Of a stretch of DNA of 8,425 nucleotides, positions 1 through 6,256 are shown one piece after another. The notes below the pieces were generated by a model. That model did no database searches. It was not told the DNA's origin and was given only the letters and a program-made list of their open reading frames with translations. Numbering within the stretch: the stretch's first letter is position 1; each line of letters starts with the position of its first letter. Made by a program: the position numbers and the translations under genes. Origin of the DNA: Pseudomonadota bacterium. Its GTDB lineage: Bacteria; Desulfobacterota; JAPLJL01. Location of the stretch: positions 1 through 8,425 of the forward strand of contig JAPLJL010000093.1 of the NCBI GenBank assembly GCA_026388615.1. The letters run 5' to 3'.

Positions 1-1
1 T

Positions 2-481
2 CTTTCCCTCCTGGGCCTCTATCTGGTGATCAACGGCCCGGGGCTGAAAGTCTCCGCCCAGGATCTCACCGGGATCTCACTCGGCCTGGCCTCCGCCCTG
101 TTTTATGCCCTGACGGTAATCATGTTCCGGAAGTTAACCCACCGGTATTCTCCCCTGACTCTGAATCTCTTCGCCAACCTGGCTTCTTCGCTCCTTCTCC
201 TGCCCCTGATCGCCGGGCAAATTCCCCTCCTTTTTGAACCCGGGAAGCTCATGGCCCTGATTATCATCGGGATTATCTTATCCGGATTAATCCCGATGCT
301 TTATATTTCCGGGCTCAAGGATGTCCCGGCCCACCACGCCGGAATCCTCAGTTACATAGAACCCATGGGCGGGGTTTTGCTCGCTTTTCTCCTGCTCTCC
401 GAGCCGATCGGGAAAAATACCTTCTTCGGGGCCGCCCTGATCCTCGGGGCCGGTTATTACCTGGTCAGGCCAAAAAAATAG
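2..481 (+). CDS. EamA/DMT-family membrane transporter, 3' part only
   Basis: The reading frame is open from the first complete codon at position 2 to the TAG at 479-481, so the true start lies before the window; the GTG at 26 is internal. About 159 residues are visible. They consist almost entirely of hydrophobic segments, about five membrane helices, ending in a short basic tail (VRPKK). The pattern fits the second EamA repeat of drug/metabolite transporters: an entry helix with the Leu-Tyr-Leu-Val segment, a short polar linker, then a helix beginning DLTGISLGLASALFYAL, and later PMLYISGLKDVPAHHAG followed by a Pro-Met-Gly-Gly helix (SYIEPMGGVLLAFLLLSE). Family members export small metabolites or amino acids across the inner membrane; the substrate here cannot be told. 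The final G of the stop codon is also the first base of a heptad repeat array, so the gene end and the repeat touch. Confidence 0.85.
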   Translation, partial: LSLLGLYLVINGPGLKVSAQDLTGISLGLASALFYALTVIMFRKLTHRYSPLTLNLFANLASSLLLLPLIAGQIPLLFEPGKLMALIIIGIILSGLIPMLYISGLKDVPAHHAGILSYIEPMGGVLLAFLLLSEPIGKNTFFGAALILGAGYYLVRPKK

Positions 482-511
482 TTTCGAGTTTCGGGTCTCT
501 AGTTTCGAGTT
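481..511 (+). repeat. Heptad array, unit GTTTCGA (forward), locus 1a
   Basis: Four 7-bp units start exactly at the last base of the EamA stop codon: GTTTCGA (481-487), GTTTCGG (488-494), GTCTCTA (495-501) and GTTTCGA (502-508), followed by a partial GTT. The array then runs into TTAAAACCAA. A second forward array lies at 549-590 and the complementary array at 694-722, so this is one arm of a possible hairpin. Confidence 0.8.
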
Positions 512-548
512 AAAACCAACACCGACATTGACCCCCGACACTAAGAAA

Positions 549-590
549 GGTTCGAGTTTGTAGTTTCGAGTTTCGGGTTTATAGTTTTTA
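549..590 (+). repeat. Heptad array, unit GTTTCGA (forward), locus 1b
   Basis: Six consecutive 7-bp units: GGTTCGA, GTTTGTA, GTTTCGA, GTTTCGG, GTTTATA and GTTTTTA. Units decay towards the right edge, which again leads into TTTAAAACCAAAG. The 37-bp gap from the first array (512-548) is not itself repetitive. Confidence 0.8.
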
Positions 591-693
591 TTTAAAACCA
601 AAGCAATAATTGGATTCCAAAAAATATTTACCATTTATCAGGCAAGGTAAGTGAAAAAGCTGAGCTTGGATCGAGAATATTTTCTTTGAGAAT

Positions 694-722
694 TTATAAC
701 TCGAAACCAGAAACTCGAAACC
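694..722 (-). repeat. Heptad array, unit GTTTCGA in reverse orientation (TCGAAAC), locus 1c
   Basis: On the plus strand the units read TTATAAC, TCGAAAC, CAGAAAC, TCGAAAC, then C. This is the reverse complement of the two arrays just upstream, so a transcript could fold 549-590 onto 694-722 with a loop of about 100 nt. The array ends 7 nt before the ATG of the MFS gene and occupies the place where a Shine-Dalgarno sequence would be expected. No other clear promoter or gene is visible in 482-729. Confidence 0.75.
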
Positions 723-729
723 ATAATTG

Positions 730-2004
730 ATGTTAAAATCCGAAAATATCAAACCCGGTTTTTATTACGGCTGGGTAATTGTGGCCTGTTGCTTCGTCGC
801 CATTTTCATGGCCACCTCCTCCCGCTATTGCTTTTCGATTTTTATGAAACCGCTTTCCGAAAATTACGGCTTCAGCCGCGCCCAGCTCGGGGGCGCGATG
901 AGCCTGAACAATATTCTCTACGCCCTGCTTTCCCCCGTGGTCGGAATCCTGCTGGACCGGGTCGGAGCCAGGATCATTCTCCTGATCGGGGGCGTACTGA
1001 TGGGGCTGGGGCTCTGGCTTTTCGCTTCCACCCAAAGCCTGTTCGGACTTTACCTGACCTTCGGAACCCTGACCGGAGTGGGGCTGGCTTTTACTTACTT
1101 CGTCCCGACTTTTTCTTTAACCCGGAAATGGTTTCAGCAAAAAGCCGGGCTGGCGAGCGGGATTGTCGCCTTCGGCTCCGGCCTGGGCCTGGCGGTTATC
1201 GCCCCCGTTACCAATTACCTGGTGCAGGCTTTCAGCTGGCAAACCGGGGCGAGGATCATCGGAATTTTCACCTGGATCCTGGTAGTCCCTCTGGCCGTCC
1301 TTTTCATCCGCAACAGCCCGGAAGCAATCGGTCTTCACCCTGACGGGATCAACCGGGAAGGGAATCCCCCGCCCGCGCCCGATCCGCATCCGCCCCTTTC
1401 GGAACTGCTCCCTTTTTTCCTCTCCCGTAATTTTATCCTGCTCTTCATCTTCTACTTTGCCTGGTCCCTGGCCGTCTGCGGGGTCCTGACCCATTTCTTT
1501 CTCTGGGGAACCAAGGATTTGAAATTGGACGGGGGACTGGTAGCCCTGGCCCTTTCCCTGGCGACCCTGTGCGCTTCCGGATCCCGGCTGCTGGGAGGCT
1601 GGCTTTCGGACCGCTGGGGCCGGCTTCCTTTCATCGCCCTGGCGCTCTTCGGCCTGGCCCTGGCCATGATTTTCGGAATTTACACCCAGAGCCGGGCTGA
1701 GTTTTACGGCTTCGCGGTGATTTTCGGAATCGCTTATGGCTTGCCCCTGGCGGTTTTCCCGGTGTTCATAGGAGATCTCTTCGGGCGCAGACTCACCGGC
1801 TCGCTCTATGGAGGACTGATCATGGCCGGGGGACTCGCGGGCGGCCTGGGAGCCTGGTCCTTCGGGTTCGCCTTCGACCGTCTGGGCTCTTACCACTCGG
1901 TCTACTTAATTACCTCCGCTTTCTGTTTATTCGCATTATTCCTGATGATTTTCTTCCGCCGGGGGCAATCGGCCCCCCCGCCTGAGAAAAAACAAATATG
2001 CTAA
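730..2004 (+). CDS. MFS transporter, oxalate/formate antiporter-like (OFA-type)
   Basis: A 424-residue inner-membrane carrier with the twelve-helix pattern of the major facilitator superfamily. The N-terminus (FYYGWVIVACCF, residues 11-22) followed by the YCFSIFMKPLSENYGFSRAQ stretch is the layout seen in OFA and monocarboxylate-type MFS proteins. The conserved loop motif A appears between helices 2 and 3 as GILLDRVGAR (72-81) and recurs in the second half as GGWLSDRWGR (289-298). A proline-rich polar loop at about 204-224 (PPPAPDPHPP) separates the two halves. The ATG at 730 is chosen; a TTG lies one codon earlier (727), and either keeps helix 1. There is no recognisable Shine-Dalgarno, because heptad repeats run to 722. 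The 3' end overlaps the next gene by 7 nt, so the two are probably one operon with translational coupling. Likely cargo is a small carboxylate, but this is family-level inference only. Confidence 0.85.
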   Translation: MLKSENIKPGFYYGWVIVACCFVAIFMATSSRYCFSIFMKPLSENYGFSRAQLGGAMSLNNILYALLSPVVGILLDRVGARIILLIGGVLMGLGLWLFASTQSLFGLYLTFGTLTGVGLAFTYFVPTFSLTRKWFQQKAGLASGIVAFGSGLGLAVIAPVTNYLVQAFSWQTGARIIGIFTWILVVPLAVLFIRNSPEAIGLHPDGINREGNPPPAPDPHPPLSELLPFFLSRNFILLFIFYFAWSLAVCGVLTHFFLWGTKDLKLDGGLVALALSLATLCASGSRLLGGWLSDRWGRLPFIALALFGLALAMIFGIYTQSRAEFYGFAVIFGIAYGLPLAVFPVFIGDLFGRRLTGSLYGGLIMAGGLAGGLGAWSFGFAFDRLGSYHSVYLITSAFCLFALFLMIFFRRGQSAPPPEKKQIC

Positions 2005-2885
2005 TCAGCTCAACGGGGGAAATAACCCCCCGCATTTTCTTTTTGGGCAACCTGGTCCAGCAGGTTTTTCTGATCCGGGGGCGGGAAAACGCCCTGATCG
2101 ACGCGGGCATGTCCATCGGCGGGCCCCTGATCCTTTCCGACCTGAAGCAATACCTGGGAGATGAAAACCTCCTGCACTGGAATCTTTTGACCCATTCCCA
2201 TTTTGATCATGCCGGTTCCACCCCCTACCTGAAAAGGAAGATACCCGGCCTGAAAATCGGCGCTTCCCCGGTCGCCGGCCAGATCTTCCAAAACCCCCGG
2301 GCGGTGGAACTGATTCGTTCCCTTAACCAGGATCTGGAGCGGGCCGCGCACCTGGAGGAAGACGTTACTTTCACCGGGATCGAGGTCGACCGGATTTTGA
2401 AGGAGGGGGACATCCTCAACCTGGGAGAGGGAGCGGAAATCCAGGTTCTGGCCACCCCGGGGCACACCCGGTGTTCGATCTCCTTTTATCTTCCCGGGGA
2501 TCAAGCCGTTTTCTGCGCGGAAGCCGGCGGCATGCCTTACGGCGACGGCGACATCATGCCGGAATTTCTCGCTTCCCTTCCCGATTACGTTAAATCCCTG
2601 GAGCGCCTGGCCCGTCTCCCCGTGCAATACGTGGGTTTGGCCCACGGGGGAATTGTCGCCGGGGATGAAGCCCGATCCTACTTCTCCCGCTCCCGGGATT
2701 TCACCCGCTCCTTTCAGGACGAGATCACCGACCTCTTCCGGAAAGGACGGGAGACCCGCGAGGTGGTCCAGGCCCTGGAGGAAAGATATTACAACAGCGG
2801 AAAAATCAGCCAGCCCTACCGGGCCTTCATGCTCAATTTGGAAGCCATGGTCAAGCAGGTCCGGGAACTTCGTAAATCAGATTGA
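1998..2885 (+). CDS. Metallo-beta-lactamase-fold hydrolase
   Basis: A 295-residue soluble protein with the MBL fold. The metal-binding motif HSHFDH is at residues 66-71, the PGHT histidine at 156, and a C-terminal histidine in GLAHGG at 216. At the place where most family members have the bridging aspartate (GDA-type motif) this protein has AEAGG, with Glu175 instead. After the MBL core comes a helical C-terminal region of about 70 residues (EARSYFSRSRDF onward), as in glyoxalase-II-like and other MBL hydrolases that act on thioesters, lactones or sulfur compounds. No signal peptide is seen. The ATG lies inside the 3' end of the MFS gene (7-nt overlap); upstream GAGAAAAAA is at best a weak ribosome site, pointing to coupling. 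The TGA stop is part of the first heptad of the following repeat array. The substrate is unknown; pairing with a carboxylate-type carrier suggests hydrolysis of an imported or exported compound, as inference. Confidence 0.85.
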   Translation: MLISSTGEITPRIFFLGNLVQQVFLIRGRENALIDAGMSIGGPLILSDLKQYLGDENLLHWNLLTHSHFDHAGSTPYLKRKIPGLKIGASPVAGQIFQNPRAVELIRSLNQDLERAAHLEEDVTFTGIEVDRILKEGDILNLGEGAEIQVLATPGHTRCSISFYLPGDQAVFCAEAGGMPYGDGDIMPEFLASLPDYVKSLERLARLPVQYVGLAHGGIVAGDEARSYFSRSRDFTRSFQDEITDLFRKGRETREVVQALEERYYNSGKISQPYRAFMLNLEAMVKQVRELRKSD

Positions 2886-2909
2886 CGATTGACGATTTAC
2901 GATTGACGA
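2882..2909 (+). repeat. Heptad array, unit TTGACGA (forward), locus 2a
   Basis: Four exact-period 7-bp units: TTGACGA, TTGACGA, TTTACGA, TTGACGA. The TGA stop codon of the hydrolase gene (2883-2885) lies inside the first unit. The array exits into GTGAAATAA. Its reverse-complement partner is at 3147-3174. Confidence 0.85.
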
Positions 2910-2960
2910 GTGAAATAAGATAGGGTTCCAGGGGTCAAGGGTCCTAGGGGGGAATGTAGG

Positions 2961-2978
2961 GCAAGGCTTTAGCCTTGC
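2961..2978. repeat. REP-like palindrome following GTAGG
   Basis: A perfect 8-bp inverted repeat, GCAAGGCT-tt-AGCCTTGC, preceded by GTAGG (2956-2960) so that the left edge reads GTAGGGC. There is no run of T after it, so it is not an ordinary terminator. A second palindrome with GTAGGGC at its edge, in reverse orientation, sits in the repeat element after the second dehydrogenase gene (7604-7635), so this looks like a dispersed REP-like unit. Confidence 0.6.
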
Positions 2979-2984
2979 GGAGAA

Positions 2985-3019
2985 TTGACGATTGTAGATT
3001 GACGATTTACGAATGAAAA
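2985..3019 (+). repeat. Heptad array, unit TTGACGA (forward), locus 2b
   Basis: Five units in strict 7-bp phase: TTGACGA, TTGTAGA, TTGACGA, TTTACGA, ATGAAAA. The ATGAAAA edge recurs after the array at 4832-4866, and a related ATGAAC edge after the array at 7527. Its likely partner is the degenerate reverse array at 3097-3124. Confidence 0.8.
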
Positions 3020-3096
3020 TCACAACCAAAATTTGAAAAACCAAAGAAAATATATATTCCAGATAATGGATTTAAAAGTGCTTTTTTATTCTCCAA

Positions 3097-3124
3097 TCGT
3101 TAATCTTAAATTGTAAATTATTAA
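3097..3124 (-). repeat. Degenerate reverse heptad array, locus 2c
   Basis: Plus-strand units TCGTTAA, TCTTAAA, TTGTAAA, TTATTAA keep a 7-bp period and resemble TCGTAAA/TCGTCAA, the complement of TTTACGA/TTGACGA. They are more decayed than the other arrays and could partly reflect AT-rich composition. Confidence 0.5.
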
Positions 3125-3146
3125 TTTTATTTGCGGGATATTTAAA

Positions 3147-3174
3147 TTGGCAATCTGCAATCGTCAATCGTCAA
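3147..3174 (-). repeat. Reverse heptad array (TCGTCAA), locus 2d
   Basis: Plus-strand units TTGGCAA, TCTGCAA, TCGTCAA, TCGTCAA, then T. The last two are exact reverse complements of TTGACGA at 2882-2895. The array closes the composite element about 75 bp before the chaperone start codon. Confidence 0.8.
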
Positions 3175-3187
3175 TTTTTTGCTGAGG

Positions 3188-3215
3188 TTGCATTTATCCG
3201 AAAAAACAAGATAAT
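3188..3215 (+). promoter_or_regulatory. Possible sigma-70-type promoter of the chaperone gene
   Basis: TTGCAT (3188-3193) and GATAAT (3210-3215) are separated by 16 bp, in the AT-rich leader after the repeat element. The -10 is close to consensus and the -35 is weak. The predicted start of transcription would leave a leader of about 30 nt with AGGAGGG at 3241-3247. Confidence 0.35.
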
Positions 3216-3250
3216 TTATTAGTTTAGATTAAAGTAAACGAGGAGGGAAA

Positions 3251-4822
3251 ATGCTGAGTGTCATCCGAAAATACTCTGGGTCCTGGTTAATAAAGGCCAT
3301 GCTGATCGCGGTGGCCATCACTTTCTTCAGCGGCTGGGCCATGATCGGCTATTTTCGCCGGGGAGGATTTAAAAGCGGCGAATTTGCGGCCATCGTCAAC
3401 GGCGAACGGATCCCCACCGACCGCCTGGAAAAAAGCTACCAGAATCTCGAGGACCGTTTCCGGCAAAGAATGGGGGAGCAATTCTCCGAGGAACTGGCCC
3501 AGCGCCTGCACCTGAAACAGCAGGCCCTGAACTTCCTGATCAACCGGGAGCTGATCCTGGGTGAAGTGGAACGCCTGCATCTTCAGGTTACGGACGAGGA
3601 GATCCGGGATTCCCTGGCCCAGTTCCCGGCCTTCCGGGACTCCGACGGTAAATTCAGCCCCTCCCGGTATCAGCAGGTGCTCGGCTTTCAGCGCATGACC
3701 GCGGAAGAATTCGAAAGCAACGAAAAAATCGCCCTGCAGATCTCCAAATTCGAACACTTCATTAAAGATTCGGTCCGGATCACCGACCAGGAGGTATATT
3801 CGGATTTTGTCCGGCAGAATGAGCGGGCCAAAATCCAGTATCTGAAAATCGGTCCGGAGGAAGGATCCCGAAGAGCCAAAGTGACCCAGGCCGACGTGGG
3901 AAAATACTACCAGGGCCACCTCCAGGATTTTCAGAATCCCTCCCGCCGCCGGATAGCGTATATATCCCTGGACCCGGCCAGCTTTACTAACCAGGTCAAG
4001 GGAGTTACCGACCCCGCCCAGATCGAGGACAAGTCCAACCGCCTGGCTTTCGAGACCGCTCAGAAACTGCAAAAGGATATCCAGGGCAACGAAAAACTCT
4101 CTTCGCTGGCCCGGCGCTCCAATCTCCCGGTCAAGGAAACCGGCCTGATTGCCGTCGGCGACCAGATCGAGGGCTCGGGGGAATTGACCGGACGGGTTTT
4201 TGCCCTCAATCCCAATGAGATCAGCCCGGTCATTTCCGCGGGAGGAAAATATTACCTGGCCCAGGTCACGGAGGTAAGCGCGCCCCAACCCAAGCCCCTG
4301 GCCGCGGTCTCCGCCGAGATCGAAGGCAAGCTGAAAATAGAAAAGGGGAAAAGTGAAACCCTCACCCTGGCCACCGAAGCCCTGGCCGCCGTGGCGGGAG
4401 CCAAAAACCTGGAGCGGGCCGCCCGGCGCTTCAATCTTCCCCTGAAAACCACCGATTTCTTCTCCCGCGGAAGCAATTCGATCCCGGATCTCGGAAACGC
4501 TCCCGACATAGTCGAGTCCGCCTTCCTGCTGAGCAAGGAAAAACCCATCGGGGAAAAAGTCTTTCCCCAGGACAGTAACTATTACATTATCGCCCTGGTG
4601 GAACGTCAGACCGCCGAGCGGGACAAATACCTGAAGGAAAAGAACGACATCCGGGACAAGCTCCTAGGCATGAAGCAGGATATCGCCTTTCAAGGGTATA
4701 TCATGAACCTGCGGGAACAGGCGGATTTGAAAATCAATTTCGAGCTTCTCGGCGAACCCAACCCGGCCGATCAGCATCAGCCGGCCAAGCTCCCCACGCC
4801 GCCACCCAACCAGGGAAAGTAG
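3251..4822 (+). CDS. Membrane-anchored periplasmic chaperone, SurA_N/PpiD-like
   Basis: A 523-residue protein with the layout of PpiD: a short basic N-terminus (MLSVIRKYSGSWLIK), one membrane helix at about 15-35, then a large periplasmic part. Residues about 45-190 match the SurA/PpiD N-terminal chaperone domain: VNGERIPTDRLEKSYQ near 49-64, QALNFLINRELI near 91-102, TDEEIRDSLAQFPAFRDSDG near 114-133, then KFSPSRYQQVL. A KVTQADVGKYYQ helix (210-221) and a beta-rich segment RRIAYISLDP (233-242) mark where a parvulin domain normally begins. I do not see the usual parvulin signatures (SHIL-like strand, GGDLGW), so isomerase activity is doubtful. The C-terminal tail is Pro/Gln-rich. Such proteins help newly exported proteins fold at the inner-membrane surface. 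The start is supported by AGGAGGG (3241-3247) four nt or so upstream. It is a single-gene unit closed by the terminator at 4914-4944. Confidence 0.8.
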   Translation: MLSVIRKYSGSWLIKAMLIAVAITFFSGWAMIGYFRRGGFKSGEFAAIVNGERIPTDRLEKSYQNLEDRFRQRMGEQFSEELAQRLHLKQQALNFLINRELILGEVERLHLQVTDEEIRDSLAQFPAFRDSDGKFSPSRYQQVLGFQRMTAEEFESNEKIALQISKFEHFIKDSVRITDQEVYSDFVRQNERAKIQYLKIGPEEGSRRAKVTQADVGKYYQGHLQDFQNPSRRRIAYISLDPASFTNQVKGVTDPAQIEDKSNRLAFETAQKLQKDIQGNEKLSSLARRSNLPVKETGLIAVGDQIEGSGELTGRVFALNPNEISPVISAGGKYYLAQVTEVSAPQPKPLAAVSAEIEGKLKIEKGKSETLTLATEALAAVAGAKNLERAARRFNLPLKTTDFFSRGSNSIPDLGNAPDIVESAFLLSKEKPIGEKVFPQDSNYYIIALVERQTAERDKYLKEKNDIRDKLLGMKQDIAFQGYIMNLREQADLKINFELLGEPNPADQHQPAKLPTPPPNQGK

Positions 4823-4831
4823 AAGTAAATA

Positions 4832-4866
4832 ATGTAGATTGCGGATTGCGGATTGCGGAATGAAAA
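4832..4866 (+). repeat. Heptad array, unit TTGCGGA (forward), locus 3
   Basis: Units ATGTAGA, TTGCGGA, TTGCGGA, TTGCGGA, ATGAAAA begin 9 nt after the chaperone stop codon. The unit differs from the TTGACGA of the neighbouring loci, but the period and the ATGAAAA exit edge are the same. No reverse partner is visible before the next gene, so this locus has only half of the element. Confidence 0.75.
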
Positions 4867-4913
4867 AATAGAATCCTGGGGGACAATGGTCCGATAGTTT
4901 ACGGATTTCATCG

Positions 4914-4944
4914 GGGCCAGGCCGAAGCCTGGCCCTGTTTTTTT
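4914..4944 (+). terminator. Intrinsic terminator of the chaperone gene
   Basis: A perfect 9-bp GC-rich stem, GGGCCAGGC (4914-4922) and GCCTGGCCC (4927-4935), closes a CGAA loop and is followed by TG and seven T (4938-4944). It lies about 90 nt after the stop codon and just before the next promoter. Confidence 0.9.
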
Positions 4945-4964
4945 CCCTGCTTTTTCTGCCTACC

Positions 4965-4991
4965 TTGACATAGTACTTACTATGATATAAT
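4965..4991 (+). promoter_or_regulatory. Promoter of the acyl-CoA dehydrogenase operon
   Basis: A consensus -35 TTGACA (4965-4970) and consensus -10 TATAAT (4986-4991) are separated by 15 bp. The spacer is short, which often means activity depends on a regulator. Expected transcription start is near 4998, giving a leader of about 90 nt. It sits directly after the upstream terminator, which makes an independent unit likely. Confidence 0.75.
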
Positions 4992-5004
4992 TTCGTTTAC
5001 TAAA
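4969..5004 (+). promoter_or_regulatory. Probable operator overlapping the dehydrogenase promoter
   Basis: Two overlapping signals are visible. CATAGTA-ct-TACTATG (4969-4984) is a perfect 7-bp inverted repeat filling the space between -35 and -10. The block 4977-5004 carries TTAC at 4977 and TTACTAAA at 4997, exactly 20 bp apart and flanking the -10, and it matches a block in the SCP2 promoter (8241-8214 on the minus strand) at 21 of 28 positions by eye. A repressor bound here would cover the -10 box. The protein that binds is not encoded in the window. Confidence 0.6.
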
Positions 5005-5086
5005 GTAGGAAATTAAGAAATAAAGCATTTTTTATATAAGAAAATCCGGGGAATTGTACGACCAAGCCAAGAAACGGAGGTGAAAG

Positions 5087-6202
5087 ATGATCTCATTTGA
5101 ACCGGATGATGAACAAAAGATGTTGAAAGATACCCTGGAGAATTTTTCCACCAACGTGGTCAGGAAAGCTGCGCATGACTGCGAGGAAAAAGGGGAAGTT
5201 CCCGCCGACCTGGTAAAGAAAGGCTGGGAACTGGGCCTGATCATGAGCAATATCCCGGAAACCTGCGGGGGAGCCGGGATGAAGCGCTCCGCGGTCACGG
5301 GCGCTATCGCGGTGGAAGCCCTGACCTGGGGCGACCTTTCGATCGCCATGAACATCCTGAGCCCCTCCCTGGTGGCCTACCCCATCCTCGAATCCGGAAC
5401 CGAGGAACAGAAGCAGAAATATCTTCCCCAGTTCTGCTCCGAGAATTTCAAGCCCGCCACGGTGGCCCTGGTGGAACCGCGCATGTTCTTTGACGCCTCC
5501 CAGCTTTCCACCAAAGCCCTCCGCGAAGGCGATGAATATATCCTGAACGGCGACAAATGCCTGGTTCCCCTGGCCGAGAAAGCCGAGCTCTTCCTGGTTT
5601 TCGCCGCTACGACCCCGGGGATCGGTCTGGCCGGGGTGGACGGATTCATCATCGCGAAAGACGACGTTTACGGCCTCGAAATCAAGGAAAAGGAAAAGAA
5701 CATGGGGCTCAAGGCCCTGGAAACATTCGAGGTCTCCTTTTCCGACTGCCATATCCCGATCGCCAGCAAGCTCGGCGGGGACGAAAAGGGCGGGACCTTT
5801 ACCCGGTTCCTGAATCGCTCCCGCGTGGCCCTAGCGGCCGCCGCCACCGGGATGGGCCGTGCCGCCCTGGAATATTCCCTGAATTACGCCAAGGAAAGGG
5901 TGGCCTTCGGCGAGCCGATCGCTTCCCGGCAGGCCATCGCCTTCATGCTGGCGGAAATGGCGATTGAGGTGGACGCCATGCGCCTCCTGGCCTGGGAAGC
6001 CGCCTGGAAGATCGACCGAGGCGAGGACTGCGGCAAGGAAGCCTACCTGGCCAAGAAATACGCACAGGACATGGTCCTGATGATCGCCGACCGGTCGGTG
6101 CAGATCCTGGGAGGCCATGGCTATATCCGGGAGCATCCGGTGGAAATGTACCTTCGGAACGCCCGGGGCTTCACCACCTTTGAAGGCCTCCTGATGGTTT
6201 AA
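5087..6202 (+). CDS. Acyl-CoA dehydrogenase family protein, divergent short subunit
   Basis: A 371-residue flavoprotein-family subunit, slightly shorter than the usual 380-400. It shows the N-terminal helical domain (about 1-115, with LGLIMSNIPETCGGAG at 49-64 and EALTWGDLSIAMN at 77-89), the middle beta domain, and the C-terminal helical domain with RVAFGEPIASRQAIAFMLAEM and QILGGHGYIREHPVEM (339-354). Two key parts are unusual. The flavin/substrate loop, normally like ITEPGxGSD, reads LVEPRMFFD (128-136) without the Gly-Ser. The C-terminus stops at TTFEGLLMV: the residue equivalent to the catalytic Glu (Glu366) is present, but the following T-x-x-I-Q-R segment and last helix are missing. 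Start: GGAGGTGA at 5076-5083. It is followed after 54 nt by a second dehydrogenase gene in the same operon. It may act as one half of a heteromeric enzyme oxidising an acyl-CoA, or as a dehydrogenase of atypical substrate; the substrate is unknown. Confidence 0.85.
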   Translation: MISFEPDDEQKMLKDTLENFSTNVVRKAAHDCEEKGEVPADLVKKGWELGLIMSNIPETCGGAGMKRSAVTGAIAVEALTWGDLSIAMNILSPSLVAYPILESGTEEQKQKYLPQFCSENFKPATVALVEPRMFFDASQLSTKALREGDEYILNGDKCLVPLAEKAELFLVFAATTPGIGLAGVDGFIIAKDDVYGLEIKEKEKNMGLKALETFEVSFSDCHIPIASKLGGDEKGGTFTRFLNRSRVALAAAATGMGRAALEYSLNYAKERVAFGEPIASRQAIAFMLAEMAIEVDAMRLLAWEAAWKIDRGEDCGKEAYLAKKYAQDMVLMIADRSVQILGGHGYIREHPVEMYLRNARGFTTFEGLLMV

Positions 6203-6256
6203 GCATCGGGAAAAGAAAAACAACACCCTACTTTCTTTTAAGAAGGAGGTACCGAA

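Larger units (their letters stand above)
2886..3250. other. Gene-free 365-bp gap: nested inverted-array element plus leader of the chaperone gene
   Basis: No credible gene is present. The order is forward heptads (2882-2909), a GTAGGGC-type palindrome (2961-2978), forward heptads (2985-3019), an AT-rich spacer with AAAACCAAAG (3037-3046) and ATTCCA (3056-3061), degenerate reverse heptads (3097-3124), and reverse heptads (3147-3174). This is symmetrical: outer arrays pair with outer and inner with inner. It is followed by about 75 bp of AT-rich leader holding a possible promoter and a strong ribosome site for the chaperone gene. No T-rich terminator was found for the MFS/hydrolase operon; the hairpin itself may serve as 3' end structure. 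Confidence 0.6.

Noticed and set aside
26..481. A complete small gene starting at GTG 26
   Set aside because: The frame is open to position 2 with transporter-like residues before the GTG, so this is the 3' end of a longer gene.
605..700. Promoter for the MFS gene (TTGGAT at 610 or 666)
   Set aside because: No -10 box at suitable distance; the matches are no better than expected for AT-rich DNA.
789..1896. Long frames overlapping the MFS gene on both strands (789-1343 plus, 1117-1896 minus)
   Set aside because: Compositions rich in Arg, Pro and Gly with no family resemblance; they are shadows of a GC-rich gene.
481..3174. CRISPR array
   Set aside because: Repeat units are only 7 bp with no unique spacers between them, and arrays come in both orientations.
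3215..3250. Third copy of the shared operator upstream of the chaperone gene (AGTAAACGA occurs at 3233-3241 and, reversed, in the dehydrogenase promoter)
   Set aside because: Only a short stretch agrees and the half-site spacing is not kept; it may be chance in AT-rich DNA.
3287..4288. 333-codon minus-strand frame opposite the chaperone gene
   Set aside because: The plus-strand product is a clear PpiD-like protein with a good ribosome site; the opposite frame has no recognisable domain.
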